Shown here: piece after piece, positions 7,940 through 16,324 of the stretch | How positions within the stretch are numbered: the first letter of the stretch is position 1 | Layout: every line of letters starts with the position of its first letter | NCBI GenBank assembly: GCA_002376845.1 | Contig: DFOS01000017.1 | Coordinates: 1 to 44,968 of the forward strand | Direction: 5' to 3' | DNA: 44,968 nt | DNA from: Bdellovibrionaceae bacterium UBA3535 | GTDB lineage: Bacteria > Bdellovibrionota > Bdellovibrionia > Bdellovibrionales > UBA840 | The notes under the pieces: generated by a model | Seen by the model: the letters and a program-made list of their open reading frames with translations, nothing else | Told to the model about the DNA's origin: nothing | Databases searched by the model: none | Position numbers and translations under genes: made by a program

Positions 7940-9403
7940 ATGTTCCAACAGACGAAAAAAACAGACGCAAAACACGCCAAAAATCTTATCGTTATAAGCT
8001 ACGAGAATAGCAAAGGAAAAGCCTCAACAAAATGCAAACACCCAGAGGTCATAGAGCTAGTCAAAGGTCTGCCTAGCGGTGATGGTAGCTGCCATCACGC
8101 AATTTATAAACAACGCTTAGACGATCACACAAAAAATTTAATTTTGATTCACTTGGGTAACTTGAAGTCCTCAGATGATGACTTACGACAAACCTTTGCC
8201 AAGGTCTACCGTAGCTTAGAGCATGAAAAAATTCGCCATGCCGAACTATGTATAGACTCTGTTAAAGCCAACCCCAACAAAGGGGAAAAACTTGCCGGTC
8301 TACTCAGTGAGGCCTTGCAAGTGGCCGCCTACAAGTACATTGATATTTTTCAAAAGAAAAAGGACGCCTACAAGCTTAGCATTCAATACAGTGCCAATAA
8401 ATCCATAAGCAAAGCCATCGAAGAAGGTAGTGTTGTTGCCGATGCAATCAATTTTGCTCGCGAGCTAGGTGATACCCCAGGAAACTTAATGACCCCAAGC
8501 ATTTTGGCCAAACGCACGCAAGAAAAGGCGCGCAATAGCAAAATCAAAGTTAGTGTGTGGGACAAAGCTCGCATTGAAAAAGAAAAGTTTGGTTTGATGT
8601 TAAGTGTAGCGCAAGGAAGCTCACAACCTCCTCGCGTAATCATCATGGAATACAAGGGCGGCAACAAGTCACAAAAACCCATTACCTTTGTTGGAAAGGG
8701 GCTTACCTTTGACTCTGGCGGAATCTCTCTAAAACCTGGCGCAGGCATGGAGGAAATGAAGTATGACATGTGTGGAGCAGCCAATATAATTGGTGCCATG
8801 TTTGCCATTGCAGGACTCGGCTTAAAAGTGAATGTTACTGCCATGATTGGTTCTACCGAAAATATGCCCGGCCCTAGCGCCACCAAGCCCGGCGATGTTT
8901 TTACTGCCCGAAACGGCAAAACTGTAGAGGTGAACAATACAGATGCCGAAGGGCGCTTGGTTCTTGGTGATGTCCTGGCCTATGCAGCAGAGAAAAAACC
9001 GGCTGCCATTATAGATGCGGCCACACTAACCGGTGCTATGCTAATTGCACTAGGCAACCTGCATACCGGATATTTTACGACCAACGACAAACTGGCAAAA
9101 AAAGTAGATGATGCGGCAAAAAATGCTGACGAAAGCGTTTGGCGTATGCCGGTCACCAAAGGACATAGTGATGACATAAAGGGTACATTTGCCGATTTAT
9201 CCAATATCGGCTCTACCCGAAATGCTGGTAGTGCCACAGCCGCTGCCTTTTTAAAAGAATTTGTTCCCGAAGAAATTCCCTATGCACATTTTGATATCGC
9301 AGGTACTGCTTGGAATTGCCAAGGACGATCCAGCTTGTTTCGCAAAGGTGCAACAGGAACTATGGTTCGTACCTTTACGCAGTTAGCGAAAATTTATAAA
9401 TAA
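7940..9403 (+). CDS. pepA: Leucyl aminopeptidase (peptidase family M17)
   Basis: A cytoplasmic two-metal aminopeptidase that releases N-terminal residues from peptides, such as those left by Clp and Lon. The 487 residues contain the M17 signature NTDAEGRL. Predicted metal ligands are K253, D258, D276, D335 and E337; catalytic residues are K265 and R339. Their mutual spacing matches E. coli PepA exactly. The ATG follows a GGAG motif. It is divergent from clpP across about 214 bp, in which TTCGAC-N17-TATTAA (7893-7921) is a weak promoter candidate. It abuts the convergent minus-strand gene at 9404 with no spacer. Confidence 0.93.
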   Translation: MFQQTKKTDAKHAKNLIVISYENSKGKASTKCKHPEVIELVKGLPSGDGSCHHAIYKQRLDDHTKNLILIHLGNLKSSDDDLRQTFAKVYRSLEHEKIRHAELCIDSVKANPNKGEKLAGLLSEALQVAAYKYIDIFQKKKDAYKLSIQYSANKSISKAIEEGSVVADAINFARELGDTPGNLMTPSILAKRTQEKARNSKIKVSVWDKARIEKEKFGLMLSVAQGSSQPPRVIIMEYKGGNKSQKPITFVGKGLTFDSGGISLKPGAGMEEMKYDMCGAANIIGAMFAIAGLGLKVNVTAMIGSTENMPGPSATKPGDVFTARNGKTVEVNNTDAEGRLVLGDVLAYAAEKKPAAIIDAATLTGAMLIALGNLHTGYFTTNDKLAKKVDDAAKNADESVWRMPVTKGHSDDIKGTFADLSNIGSTRNAGSATAAAFLKEFVPEEIPYAHFDIAGTAWNCQGRSSLFRKGATGTMVRTFTQLAKIYK

Positions 9404-9994
9404 TTATTTCCAGCGCATGGACAATCGATTATTGGTGATTTTTGAAACTTGTTTTTCATCTATCACCAATAGTTTTTGCGTTTGGGTATTGTGTAATTTT
9501 ACGCGAGTTAGCACCCAATATTCGGGCCAAAAACCAATTACATCGCGCACTTTTATATTTAGAGATTGTGGCTCCTGTACATTGAAATCTATATCTCCAG
9601 GTGTTTCTTCCATAATAAGTTTATAGGGTAAAACAACTAGTAAAGATGCATCCCCTTGCCGTTTGCAATCGCCCTCAATAACAAGCAGGGGAATTTCTCC
9701 ACTTACTCGAACATTGGGTGTCGTAAACTCTAGAGAATAGCGATTGTATTCCTCACAAGCTTGGCCCATCGCGGGAAAGCGCAGTTCATATATGTCATCC
9801 AAAAAGTCTATATTCGCTCTTGCCAATAAAGTTGTGCTAATAGGATCTATGGACATGTCCTGTTGATCAAAAGAGGCTACCGCAGCAGGCATTCGCTCGG
9901 CATTTTTCACATTCCAATATAGCAGCCCAACACCAATGACAAAGAAGACGTTGGCGAGGGTAAGAAAGAAAATTTTTCTTTTATCTGCTCTCAT
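9404..9994 (-). CDS. Membrane-anchored protein of unknown function
   Basis: The 196-residue protein has one N-terminal transmembrane segment (about residues 9-27) after a basic start (MRADKRKIFF). The rest is predicted to be periplasmic, mostly beta, with two cysteines (near residues 80 and 110) that could pair. I recognise no domain. A TATACT at 10016-10011 on the minus strand could be its own -10 box, with a very short leader. It may also be read through from gshA, which ends 38 bp upstream. Its stop codon lies directly against the stop of pepA on the other strand, with no room for a terminator. Confidence 0.7.
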   Translation of the reverse strand: MRADKRKIFFLTLANVFFVIGVGLLYWNVKNAERMPAAVASFDQQDMSIDPISTTLLARANIDFLDDIYELRFPAMGQACEEYNRYSLEFTTPNVRVSGEIPLLVIEGDCKRQGDASLLVVLPYKLIMEETPGDIDFNVQEPQSLNIKVRDVIGFWPEYWVLTRVKLHNTQTQKLLVIDEKQVSKITNNRLSMRWK

Positions 9995-10032
9995 AGTTTC
10001 ATTATCGGACAGTATAGAGATTAATGAACCGA

Positions 10033-11274
10033 CTAAAGTTGGTAATTCTTAAATTTCACACCCATTTCCTTGGCTTCATAGGCCACCGCCAAACTGGATA
10101 AACGAGCGAGCCATCCATATACATTCTCTTCTAGATGTTGGTCGGGCTCCATTCTTAAATCCGTCATGCAAAGACGTCTGTAAACGGCTCCAGGACTGTT
10201 AAGGCTCTCGCTTTCCCCCTTTTTAGAGTGCGTCCGAAAAAAACCACCTATCAACTGCGAACCAAACATATAGATCACTGGCTCCGCTGTATCACCATCG
10301 CTCTTTACTTTCGAGGGAATACCTTCCTGCAAGATAATCTCGGTAACCTTGCCGCCGCCTTTGGCTGCCTTCATTTTTTTTCTAATTTTATTATTCCAAG
10401 CGGTCACCTCATCCCCGCTCTGCACTTGCGTAACGGCCAACCCATAGGTGCCTGCGTTGTTTTTAATAAAAACGGAGGGAGTCGCTGCTATATTGTATTC
10501 ATCATACTTACTACGTATTTCCGCCAGCATTTCATCTACCAAAGCAGCCAGTTTTGCCTTGCTCTGTTCACTGCTAGTATCAAAATCCATCATGGATTTT
10601 GTCGGACAAGAAAGAAGCCAAGGATCTAGATCTAGTGTGGCAGCAAATTCATTTACTAAGCTCTGAAAGTGCTTAAAGTGAGTGGATTTTTTTCTTTGGT
10701 ACCAGCCCAGCTCTCTTGGTGGATTCATGGTTAAATCCAGGCCTTGCGCCCATTCTTGGTGAGGGTCTGAAAAATCATTATTAGAAATCACCAGATCCGC
10801 CTCGAAGCCATCTTCACATACTAGCTTGCTGCCTTCTTTAGTTGTTTTGGTGAGCTGCAATGTTTTTCCGCCAGAAGTTTGCATTTCTGATAATTGTAAA
10901 TTCTCTACCGGCATACTAATTCGAATTTCATAACCAGCATTTTGAATAATCTCCGAAAACGCATACACATTTTCCCAATAATATGGGTTGTTGGTATGCT
11001 CTTCCGATAGCAGCAGTATATTTTTGATATTTCCGTATCTTGCATTTACAAATTTTTGAAAAATTTCTGGAGCAGAGTTGCGGTCCGCCTCACATATATT
11101 GTTAAAGCCCGCTGGATATATATTGGCATCTACGCTGGATATCTTGAATTCAGCATCCCGTACATCAATACTCGTGGTTATGGCAAAAGGTACCTCTTTG
11201 CTTTTTTTGTCATACCATTCTTCTAGCTTGTCTAAATTTTTACATATTGCTTGGTGCAAAGCATTTTTGAACAT
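10033..11274 (-). CDS. gshA: Glutamate-cysteine ligase, T. ferrooxidans-type GshA
   Basis: Predicted to make gamma-glutamylcysteine, the first step of glutathione synthesis. The 413 residues resemble the uncommon GshA family first described in Acidithiobacillus (Thiobacillus) ferrooxidans, not the E. coli or plant types. Recognised hallmarks are GLDLTMNPP (about 178-186), FIKNNAGTYGLAV (269-281, an ATP-grasp-like loop) and EPVIYMFGSQLIGGFFR near the C terminus. The ATG directly follows the TAA of the EI24-like gene, so it is translationally coupled to that operon. No gshB is seen in the window. The family assignment is from memory of motifs, so moderately sure. Confidence 0.8.
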   Translation of the reverse strand: MFKNALHQAICKNLDKLEEWYDKKSKEVPFAITTSIDVRDAEFKISSVDANIYPAGFNNICEADRNSAPEIFQKFVNARYGNIKNILLLSEEHTNNPYYWENVYAFSEIIQNAGYEIRISMPVENLQLSEMQTSGGKTLQLTKTTKEGSKLVCEDGFEADLVISNNDFSDPHQEWAQGLDLTMNPPRELGWYQRKKSTHFKHFQSLVNEFAATLDLDPWLLSCPTKSMMDFDTSSEQSKAKLAALVDEMLAEIRSKYDEYNIAATPSVFIKNNAGTYGLAVTQVQSGDEVTAWNNKIRKKMKAAKGGGKVTEIILQEGIPSKVKSDGDTAEPVIYMFGSQLIGGFFRTHSKKGESESLNSPGAVYRRLCMTDLRMEPDQHLEENVYGWLARLSSLAVAYEAKEMGVKFKNYQL

Positions 11275-12000
11275 TTAGTCCTCTTTATTATTCAATTCAT
11301 AAACCATTTTTGATGCGCTTAATATCATGAATGGCATAAATAAGAAATTAAATCCTGGAATCAATGATACAATTGATAGACCACATGTAAAACCAACAAA
11401 TTGCCAGAAATTTCTTCTTATAAAGTGAAAGCGCTTAGACAAATCAAACTCTAATATCTCAAAAGATATATCGCAAAAATCAAATGCTACAACCATAAGA
11501 CCAACAAAGGCCACAAACAGGCTTAGGGGTGGAAAAAAGGAGAGCAAAAAACATAAAATCGAAATGGCCAGCAGTATTAGCGTTTTAATAATGCCGACAA
11601 TCAAAAAGTATATAGAAACCTTAATGACTTGCAAAACACTATAATCAGGTTCCGACCAAGAATATGCTTTCTTATAAAAGGCCGAGCATAAAAAGGCGTG
11701 AAAGGGAATATTCACGATGTTTGCAAATACATAGGCAAACAATACACTAAATAAAAAGGCAAACACGAAAAACACCGAATAGATCAGCCAATAAAAGAAG
11801 CCGCCCTGCTCTATAGGAAGTAGTGACATTAGATAGGCACTGCCCTCACCGCCTAGCAAATAAAAAGACAAAAATAAAAACAAGATGGAGATCAAGATGG
11901 GTAGGTATATGTATTTTTTTAAACCCTTGTGCTTGCGAAGCGTAGCAAGAGAGCCCCAAAAGGTGGTAAATCCCCACATGAATTGACTCATAAAAGTCAT
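11275..12000 (-). CDS. EI24/CysZ-like multi-pass membrane protein
   Basis: The 241-residue protein has about four to five hydrophobic helices (near 30-50, 75-105, 128-150, 155-170 and 205-225). The N-terminal layout FMWGFTTFWGSL...KHKGLKKYIYLPILIS is typical of the EI24 domain family that includes the sulfate transporter CysZ. Transport of sulfate for cysteine would fit the adjacent gshA, since cysteine is its substrate, but this is inference. Many EI24 proteins have other or unknown roles. The start overlaps the stop of the TPR lipoprotein as ATGA. Confidence 0.7.
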   Translation of the reverse strand: MTFMSQFMWGFTTFWGSLATLRKHKGLKKYIYLPILISILFLFLSFYLLGGEGSAYLMSLLPIEQGGFFYWLIYSVFFVFAFLFSVLFAYVFANIVNIPFHAFLCSAFYKKAYSWSEPDYSVLQVIKVSIYFLIVGIIKTLILLAISILCFLLSFFPPLSLFVAFVGLMVVAFDFCDISFEILEFDLSKRFHFIRRNFWQFVGFTCGLSIVSLIPGFNFLFMPFMILSASKMVYELNNKED

Positions 12001-13043
12001 AGATTGGGGTCCTTTTTCACCGGCACCAACTTGCCCTTTTCTTTGGGGGCCTGCCTAGATTTGGCTTCCTCACTTATCTCCTGACTTGGCAGAGGCTGAT
12101 TGATCCAGTTTTGTAATTGCACCTGGTATTCCACAACCCATTTTTTTAATTCTCGTAATGATGGCGTTTCCTCATATACAGGTGAAAACTCTAAATCAAA
12201 TGACAACACAACTGCCTGAATGGCCTCCGCAAGACTGCGTAATTTTTGATAGGCCATATTACTTTTATAGTTTCGGTTTTTAGGCTCTTTTTGCAATAAA
12301 TGATCCCAAGCCTTGGTATACATTTCTTTTAATTTAGCTGCCGCCTGCTCTGCCTTTTCACTATCCGCCTTCTCAATTACACGACTCAAGTATTTTTGCT
12401 TCATTTTCATGACTTCCGTGGACAAAGAGTCGCCGGAAAAAGCATCCAAATTCGTTGCTAAATCCATATAAAGATCCGAAAGCCATGATTCTTCAATTTC
12501 TCTTTTCGATTTCAATGCTTGCTGTATATATTTATCCACTAACTGATAATGTGTTGCGGACTGCTTGGCGTTTCCTTCTTGCGCATAGGCAATGGCCAAC
12601 AACGAATTTCTCTCAATATAGTAGTCTTGCCAACTTAGAAGTTTTCTTTGTTTTTCTATCTCTTTTAATTCGGCTATAGCCAAATCACTTTGTCCATTTT
12701 TAAGATAGCAAGAAGCAATACGAAGTTTTGTACGTGCCTTATCTTTACTAGGGCGAACTCCCCACAATGTATAGGCACTTTTGTAATGCCCAATAGCCAC
12801 TTCACAATGATCTGTTTTTTCTAGAGATCTTGCCCACAAATAATAAGCTGATGGGGATAGATCTGTGATCGGATATCGCTGTAAAAAATGTTGCCAATAA
12901 TCTGCCGCCTCTGCATAGTTGTTTTGGCGCATAATGGATAGGCCTGCTTGGAAGTCCTTGGCTTCATCATTAGAAAAGCGTGGCGTTTTGATCTGCGCGC
13001 ACGATAATAAAGTTACAATGAAAAACCAAAGATAAATTCTCAT
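11997..13043 (-). CDS. TPR-repeat lipoprotein
   Basis: The 348-residue protein starts with a lipoprotein signal (MRIYLWFFIVTLLSC); the lipobox LLSC places the acylated cysteine at residue 15. Next comes a helical-repeat region with TPR-like or tol-pal-YbgF-like units, for example NYAEAADYWQHFLQRYP, SAYYLWARSLEKTDHCEVAI and ASCYLKNGQSDLAIAELKEI. The C-terminal tail is basic and Pro/Lys-rich. It is probably a periplasmic scaffold bound to a membrane. It overlaps its neighbours as ATGA on both sides, so it belongs tightly to the ArsA-ArsA-TPR-EI24-gshA operon. The specific role is unknown. Confidence 0.8.
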   Translation of the reverse strand: MRIYLWFFIVTLLSCAQIKTPRFSNDEAKDFQAGLSIMRQNNYAEAADYWQHFLQRYPITDLSPSAYYLWARSLEKTDHCEVAIGHYKSAYTLWGVRPSKDKARTKLRIASCYLKNGQSDLAIAELKEIEKQRKLLSWQDYYIERNSLLAIAYAQEGNAKQSATHYQLVDKYIQQALKSKREIEESWLSDLYMDLATNLDAFSGDSLSTEVMKMKQKYLSRVIEKADSEKAEQAAAKLKEMYTKAWDHLLQKEPKNRNYKSNMAYQKLRSLAEAIQAVVLSFDLEFSPVYEETPSLRELKKWVVEYQVQLQNWINQPLPSQEISEEAKSRQAPKEKGKLVPVKKDPNL

Positions 13044-14059
13044 ATATCTATAGACTTACCTAATTTTAACAAAGCATCAAGACTGGATATGTCTTCTGAC
13101 CGCTCATAAACCTCATAAACCAAGACGTCACGTGCAAAATCTTGCTTTAATTGCTCGCCAACAGCCGTTTGAAAAGAAAAGCTTGCCAGCCACTTTTCAC
13201 CGAGAGGCGGTAAATCCTTGGCATTATGAAAAGGAAAAACCTTATTGATAAAAAAATACTTTAAGAAATAGCCTTGCCTTTTAAGTGCCTTATATAGCTC
13301 CTTGGCCTCAGCCAATTTGGCTTCATCATAAATACTCACCAAAGAGAAAGCAGTTTCTTGATGTGCAAACATATTTTGCGCGGCGATGGCACGCTCTTGA
13401 ATTCTAGGCGCCACCACCTGTATGGCATCAAAAAAATCGTATATTTCACCCAAGAATTCTTTGCCCACCAAACCTTCCAGAATATCTATGGCTTTTTTTG
13501 TGCCCGAGGACAATGCTCGTTTAATCCACGATCCGCCACTACCATGCGCAAACCACGACATAACATCTTTTTCAAACAAGGAGTAAAATTTTTGTGGTGC
13601 CCTTAAAAAGTCAATAGCATTGGTTGCTGGGGGCGTATCCAAAATTACCAAATCGTAATCCTTGCTCTCTACCCGCGAGACTACGGACTCCATTGCGGTG
13701 AATTCTTGCGAGCCAGCTAGCGATGTACTTAGGCGTTGATACAAACGATTGTTGAGTATCTTATTTTTTTGCTCTTGGTTAGCCGTATTTTTTTCGATAA
13801 ATCGGTCAAACTCATATTTTGGATCTAACAAGGAAGCCCATATCTCGCCTTCTGCCTCCTGCATAGGAATGGAAACGGGCTCACCTTGCAGGCTAGTAAG
13901 ACCAAGGGCAGATTTTAATCGCTGCGAAGGATCGATGGTCATCACTAAGACTTTTTTACCCGCCAAAGCCGCCTTAACGGCCAATGCAGCAGACAAAGTG
14001 GTTTTACCCACACCCCCAGTTCCCATGGTGACCAGTAATTTTTTATCCAACCAAGTCAC
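13040..14059 (-). CDS. ArsA/Get3-like ATPase, second of a tandem pair
   Basis: A SIMIBI-class P-loop ATPase of the ArsA/Get3 type, about 339 residues with the GTG start at 14059. That start follows GGGAG by 9 nt and overlaps the upstream gene by 17 bp; a longer ATG start at 14101 would give 353 residues. The P-loop is GTGGVGKTT, so the signature lysine of deviant Walker A (GKGGVGKT) is Thr here. An A'-like motif IDPSQRLKSALG and a switch II-like DTPPATNAIDFL are present. No ArsB, ArsR or arsenate gene is nearby, so arsenic export is unlikely. It overlaps the TPR lipoprotein start as ATGA. Confidence 0.82.
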   Translation of the reverse strand: MTWLDKKLLVTMGTGGVGKTTLSAALAVKAALAGKKVLVMTIDPSQRLKSALGLTSLQGEPVSIPMQEAEGEIWASLLDPKYEFDRFIEKNTANQEQKNKILNNRLYQRLSTSLAGSQEFTAMESVVSRVESKDYDLVILDTPPATNAIDFLRAPQKFYSLFEKDVMSWFAHGSGGSWIKRALSSGTKKAIDILEGLVGKEFLGEIYDFFDAIQVVAPRIQERAIAAQNMFAHQETAFSLVSIYDEAKLAEAKELYKALKRQGYFLKYFFINKVFPFHNAKDLPPLGEKWLASFSFQTAVGEQLKQDFARDVLVYEVYERSEDISSLDALLKLGKSIDI

Positions 14060-14942
14060 TACTCTTCTCCCGCAATCTTCGAATCCACTCGGAGTAATCA
14101 CCCTTACGGCCTAAAAATGCCAACTTGCGCTGAATGCCGGTGTTAGCCAAGGCGACAAGCGCCTTTTCTTGCTTCTCTTGCTTTGCTTTTACATAGCTTG
14201 CAAAATCTGGGGCCAAAGACTCCACATTCTCAAAATAAGAGGTATGAAAATACTGATTCAATATGATTTGAAAATCAATTCCCATCAAATCCCGCATATC
14301 ACTCTGAAACTCCAAACTTTCAATGGTTGGTAAATCCTCGGGTAGAGTCACCAGGTAATAGGAGATACGATCTTGTTTACGTAGAACCTCATCAATGCCC
14401 TTAGCATGCTGACCAAGTGGACCGATACCAATACTATCATGCAAGGCCGCAGGAGCTAGCAGATAGGATTTACTATGACCCGTGGAATGGGCATCCAAAA
14501 TGATGTGATCCCACTGAAATTCGGGGCCTACATTCCGGATACCACTAGTTAGCTTTCCCAATATTGAAATTTCTGCTATGCCAGGGGCAACGGCAGTAAT
14601 ATTTTTCATAATGGAATTAGAAAAAAACAAATTAGCTAGCGAAGGTAGCTTCACAAAATGCAAAATGTACTCCAAAAGGCACTCTTGCCAATGCCAGTGG
14701 GCTAAGAATACGTTTTCTTCTACTTTTTTTTCTTGATATTGAAAGTCCTGCCCCAGGGCGTAGGAAAAAAAGCTACGATCACCAATTTCTACCACTAGGG
14801 AGCGCTCACCCTTGTCGGCGAATTCTTGGGCCAGTAGATAAGAAAATGTGGATTTTCCCACTCCACCTTTGCCACTAACCCAGTGAATGTGACATCCCGA
14901 GTGCATGCCCCCATCATTGACGCAAAAGCCACTTAAGTCCAT
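14043..14942 (-). CDS. ArsA/Get3-like ATPase, first of a tandem pair
   Basis: This 299-residue P-loop ATPase has a full deviant Walker A, SGKGGVGKST (about residues 23-32), including the signature lysine. In place of the usual TDPA motif it has EIGDRSFFSYALG. Its switch II is DAHSTGHSKSYLL, retaining the TGH of the ArsA family. It therefore complements the downstream ATPase motif by motif, which suggests a heterodimer (inference). The start is unsure: ATG 14942 lacks a ribosome site and ATG 14906 follows a GGGG run. It begins the operon and is divergent from trigger factor across 80 bp. Confidence 0.82.
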   Translation of the reverse strand: MDLSGFCVNDGGMHSGCHIHWVSGKGGVGKSTFSYLLAQEFADKGERSLVVEIGDRSFFSYALGQDFQYQEKKVEENVFLAHWHWQECLLEYILHFVKLPSLANLFFSNSIMKNITAVAPGIAEISILGKLTSGIRNVGPEFQWDHIILDAHSTGHSKSYLLAPAALHDSIGIGPLGQHAKGIDEVLRKQDRISYYLVTLPEDLPTIESLEFQSDMRDLMGIDFQIILNQYFHTSYFENVESLAPDFASYVKAKQEKQEKALVALANTGIQRKLAFLGRKGDYSEWIRRLREKSSDLVG

Positions 14943-14971
14943 GAAAAAGCTTTATTTTTCGCATTAATTCC

Positions 14972-15000
14972 TTGCAATCAGGTTTTGCATCTCCTAGTTT
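14972..15000 (+). promoter_or_regulatory. Promoter of tig
   Basis: TTGCAA (14972-14977), a 17-bp spacer and TAGTTT (14995-15000) precede a strong AAAGGAGA ribosome site (15011-15018) and the tig ATG at 15023. The -10 is only a partial match. Confidence 0.45.
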
Positions 15001-15022
15001 AGCCGCTTAAAAAGGAGACAGA

Positions 15023-16324
15023 ATGAAGGCAAATCTTGAGAAGCTATCGGATTTAGAGAGAAAGCTAAATTTTACCATTCCCTCTGATTTGGTAAGTGCT
15101 AAGTTTTTGAAGGCTTACCAAAGCATTCAAAGACAGGCGGCACTACCCGGCTTCCGCAAGGGCAAAGCCCCGTTGGACATGATTCGCAAAAAATACCGCG
15201 AATCTGTTATGAGTGATGTTGCCAACGACATTATCAAAGAGGCCTACATTCAAGCACTCACAGAACACGCACTCAACCCAGTCTCTTTCCCACAAATCTC
15301 CTTTGATCAGCTTGCAGAAGACCAGGATTTTCAATTTAGCGCCACACTGGAGGTTCAACCTGAGGTGACCCTAAACAAAGTGGATGGTATCAAAGTAAAA
15401 AAAGAGAAATTAGAAGTTAGCGACGAGCAAATTGCCGATGTTTTAAAAAACCTGCAGGATTCAAAAGTAGAGCACAAGGATAGCGAAAAGGATACTCTAG
15501 AGAACGGGCTAATTGCCACCATCAATTTTGAAGGTTTCATTGGCGGCGAAGCACTGGCCGGAGGAAAAGGGGAAGACTATCCACTAGAGATTGGCTCCAA
15601 TCAATTCATCCCCGGCTTTGAAGAAAAGCTGATCGGCATGAAGTTGGGCGAAGAGCGCAAAATCACTTTGCAGTTTCCTGAGGACTACCATGCAAGCGAT
15701 ATCGCCGGCAAAGAGGTGGTCTTTGATGTTAAATTAAATAAAATTCAAGAAAAATCAGTTCCTGAATTAACGGATGACTTCGCTAAGACCATTGGTGATT
15801 ATGAGAGCTTAGAGGCCCTAAAGAAAAATATTCGCGAAAGCATAGAAAAGCGTGAACAAAAACGCATAGATGAAGATTTTCGCAAGCGTCTGCTGGAACT
15901 TGTTGTGGAAAACAATCAGTTTGAAGTCCCAAAAGCACAGGTAGAAGAACAAAAAAAACTATTGCTCCAAGACGTAAAACAGCGTTTTGAACAGCAAGGC
16001 ATGGGAGAGGCGGAACTAGCCAACTATGCAGAAAAATGGGCCGATGATTTGGATAAAACTGCCAAATTCATGGTACAGTCCGGATATGTCATCAATCACC
16101 TAGCTAAAGAAAATGATGTTCAAGTTGGCGACGAGGACATTCGTAAAAAACTGGAAGAGTATGCTGCTGAATCAGGAATTGATGTTGCTCAACTAGAGGA
16201 ATTCTATAAACAAGGTGACAGCCGCAGCCGTCTATCCTACCAAATTCTAGAAGAAAAGGTAGTCGATCAACTTGCTGAGGCCGCAAACGTTAGCGAAGTT
16301 AGCAAAGACAAACTAGAGTCTTAA
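15023..16324 (+). CDS. tig: Trigger factor, ribosome-bound chaperone and prolyl isomerase
   Basis: Trigger factor binds the ribosome exit tunnel and shields nascent chains. The 433 residues have the three standard parts. The ribosome-binding domain has the signature GFRKGK (43-48). The FKBP-type isomerase domain (about 155-240) shows INFEGFIGGE and IPGFEEKLIGM. The long helical C-terminal domain follows. In many bacteria tig precedes clpP-clpX-lon; here it lies about 7 kb away on the other strand, which shows that the ancestral cluster was rearranged. Its stop overlaps the stop of the convergent ctpA gene (shared TTAA, 16321-16324). Confidence 0.97.
   Translation: MKANLEKLSDLERKLNFTIPSDLVSAKFLKAYQSIQRQAALPGFRKGKAPLDMIRKKYRESVMSDVANDIIKEAYIQALTEHALNPVSFPQISFDQLAEDQDFQFSATLEVQPEVTLNKVDGIKVKKEKLEVSDEQIADVLKNLQDSKVEHKDSEKDTLENGLIATINFEGFIGGEALAGGKGEDYPLEIGSNQFIPGFEEKLIGMKLGEERKITLQFPEDYHASDIAGKEVVFDVKLNKIQEKSVPELTDDFAKTIGDYESLEALKKNIRESIEKREQKRIDEDFRKRLLELVVENNQFEVPKAQVEEQKKLLLQDVKQRFEQQGMGEAELANYAEKWADDLDKTAKFMVQSGYVINHLAKENDVQVGDEDIRKKLEEYAAESGIDVAQLEEFYKQGDSRSRLSYQILEEKVVDQLAEAANVSEVSKDKLES

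Noticed and set aside
13040..14942. Arsenite efflux ATPases
   Set aside because: The ArsA likeness is real, but there is no arsB, arsR, arsC or arsD here, and no ArsA-type metal-site cysteine cluster was found in either protein.
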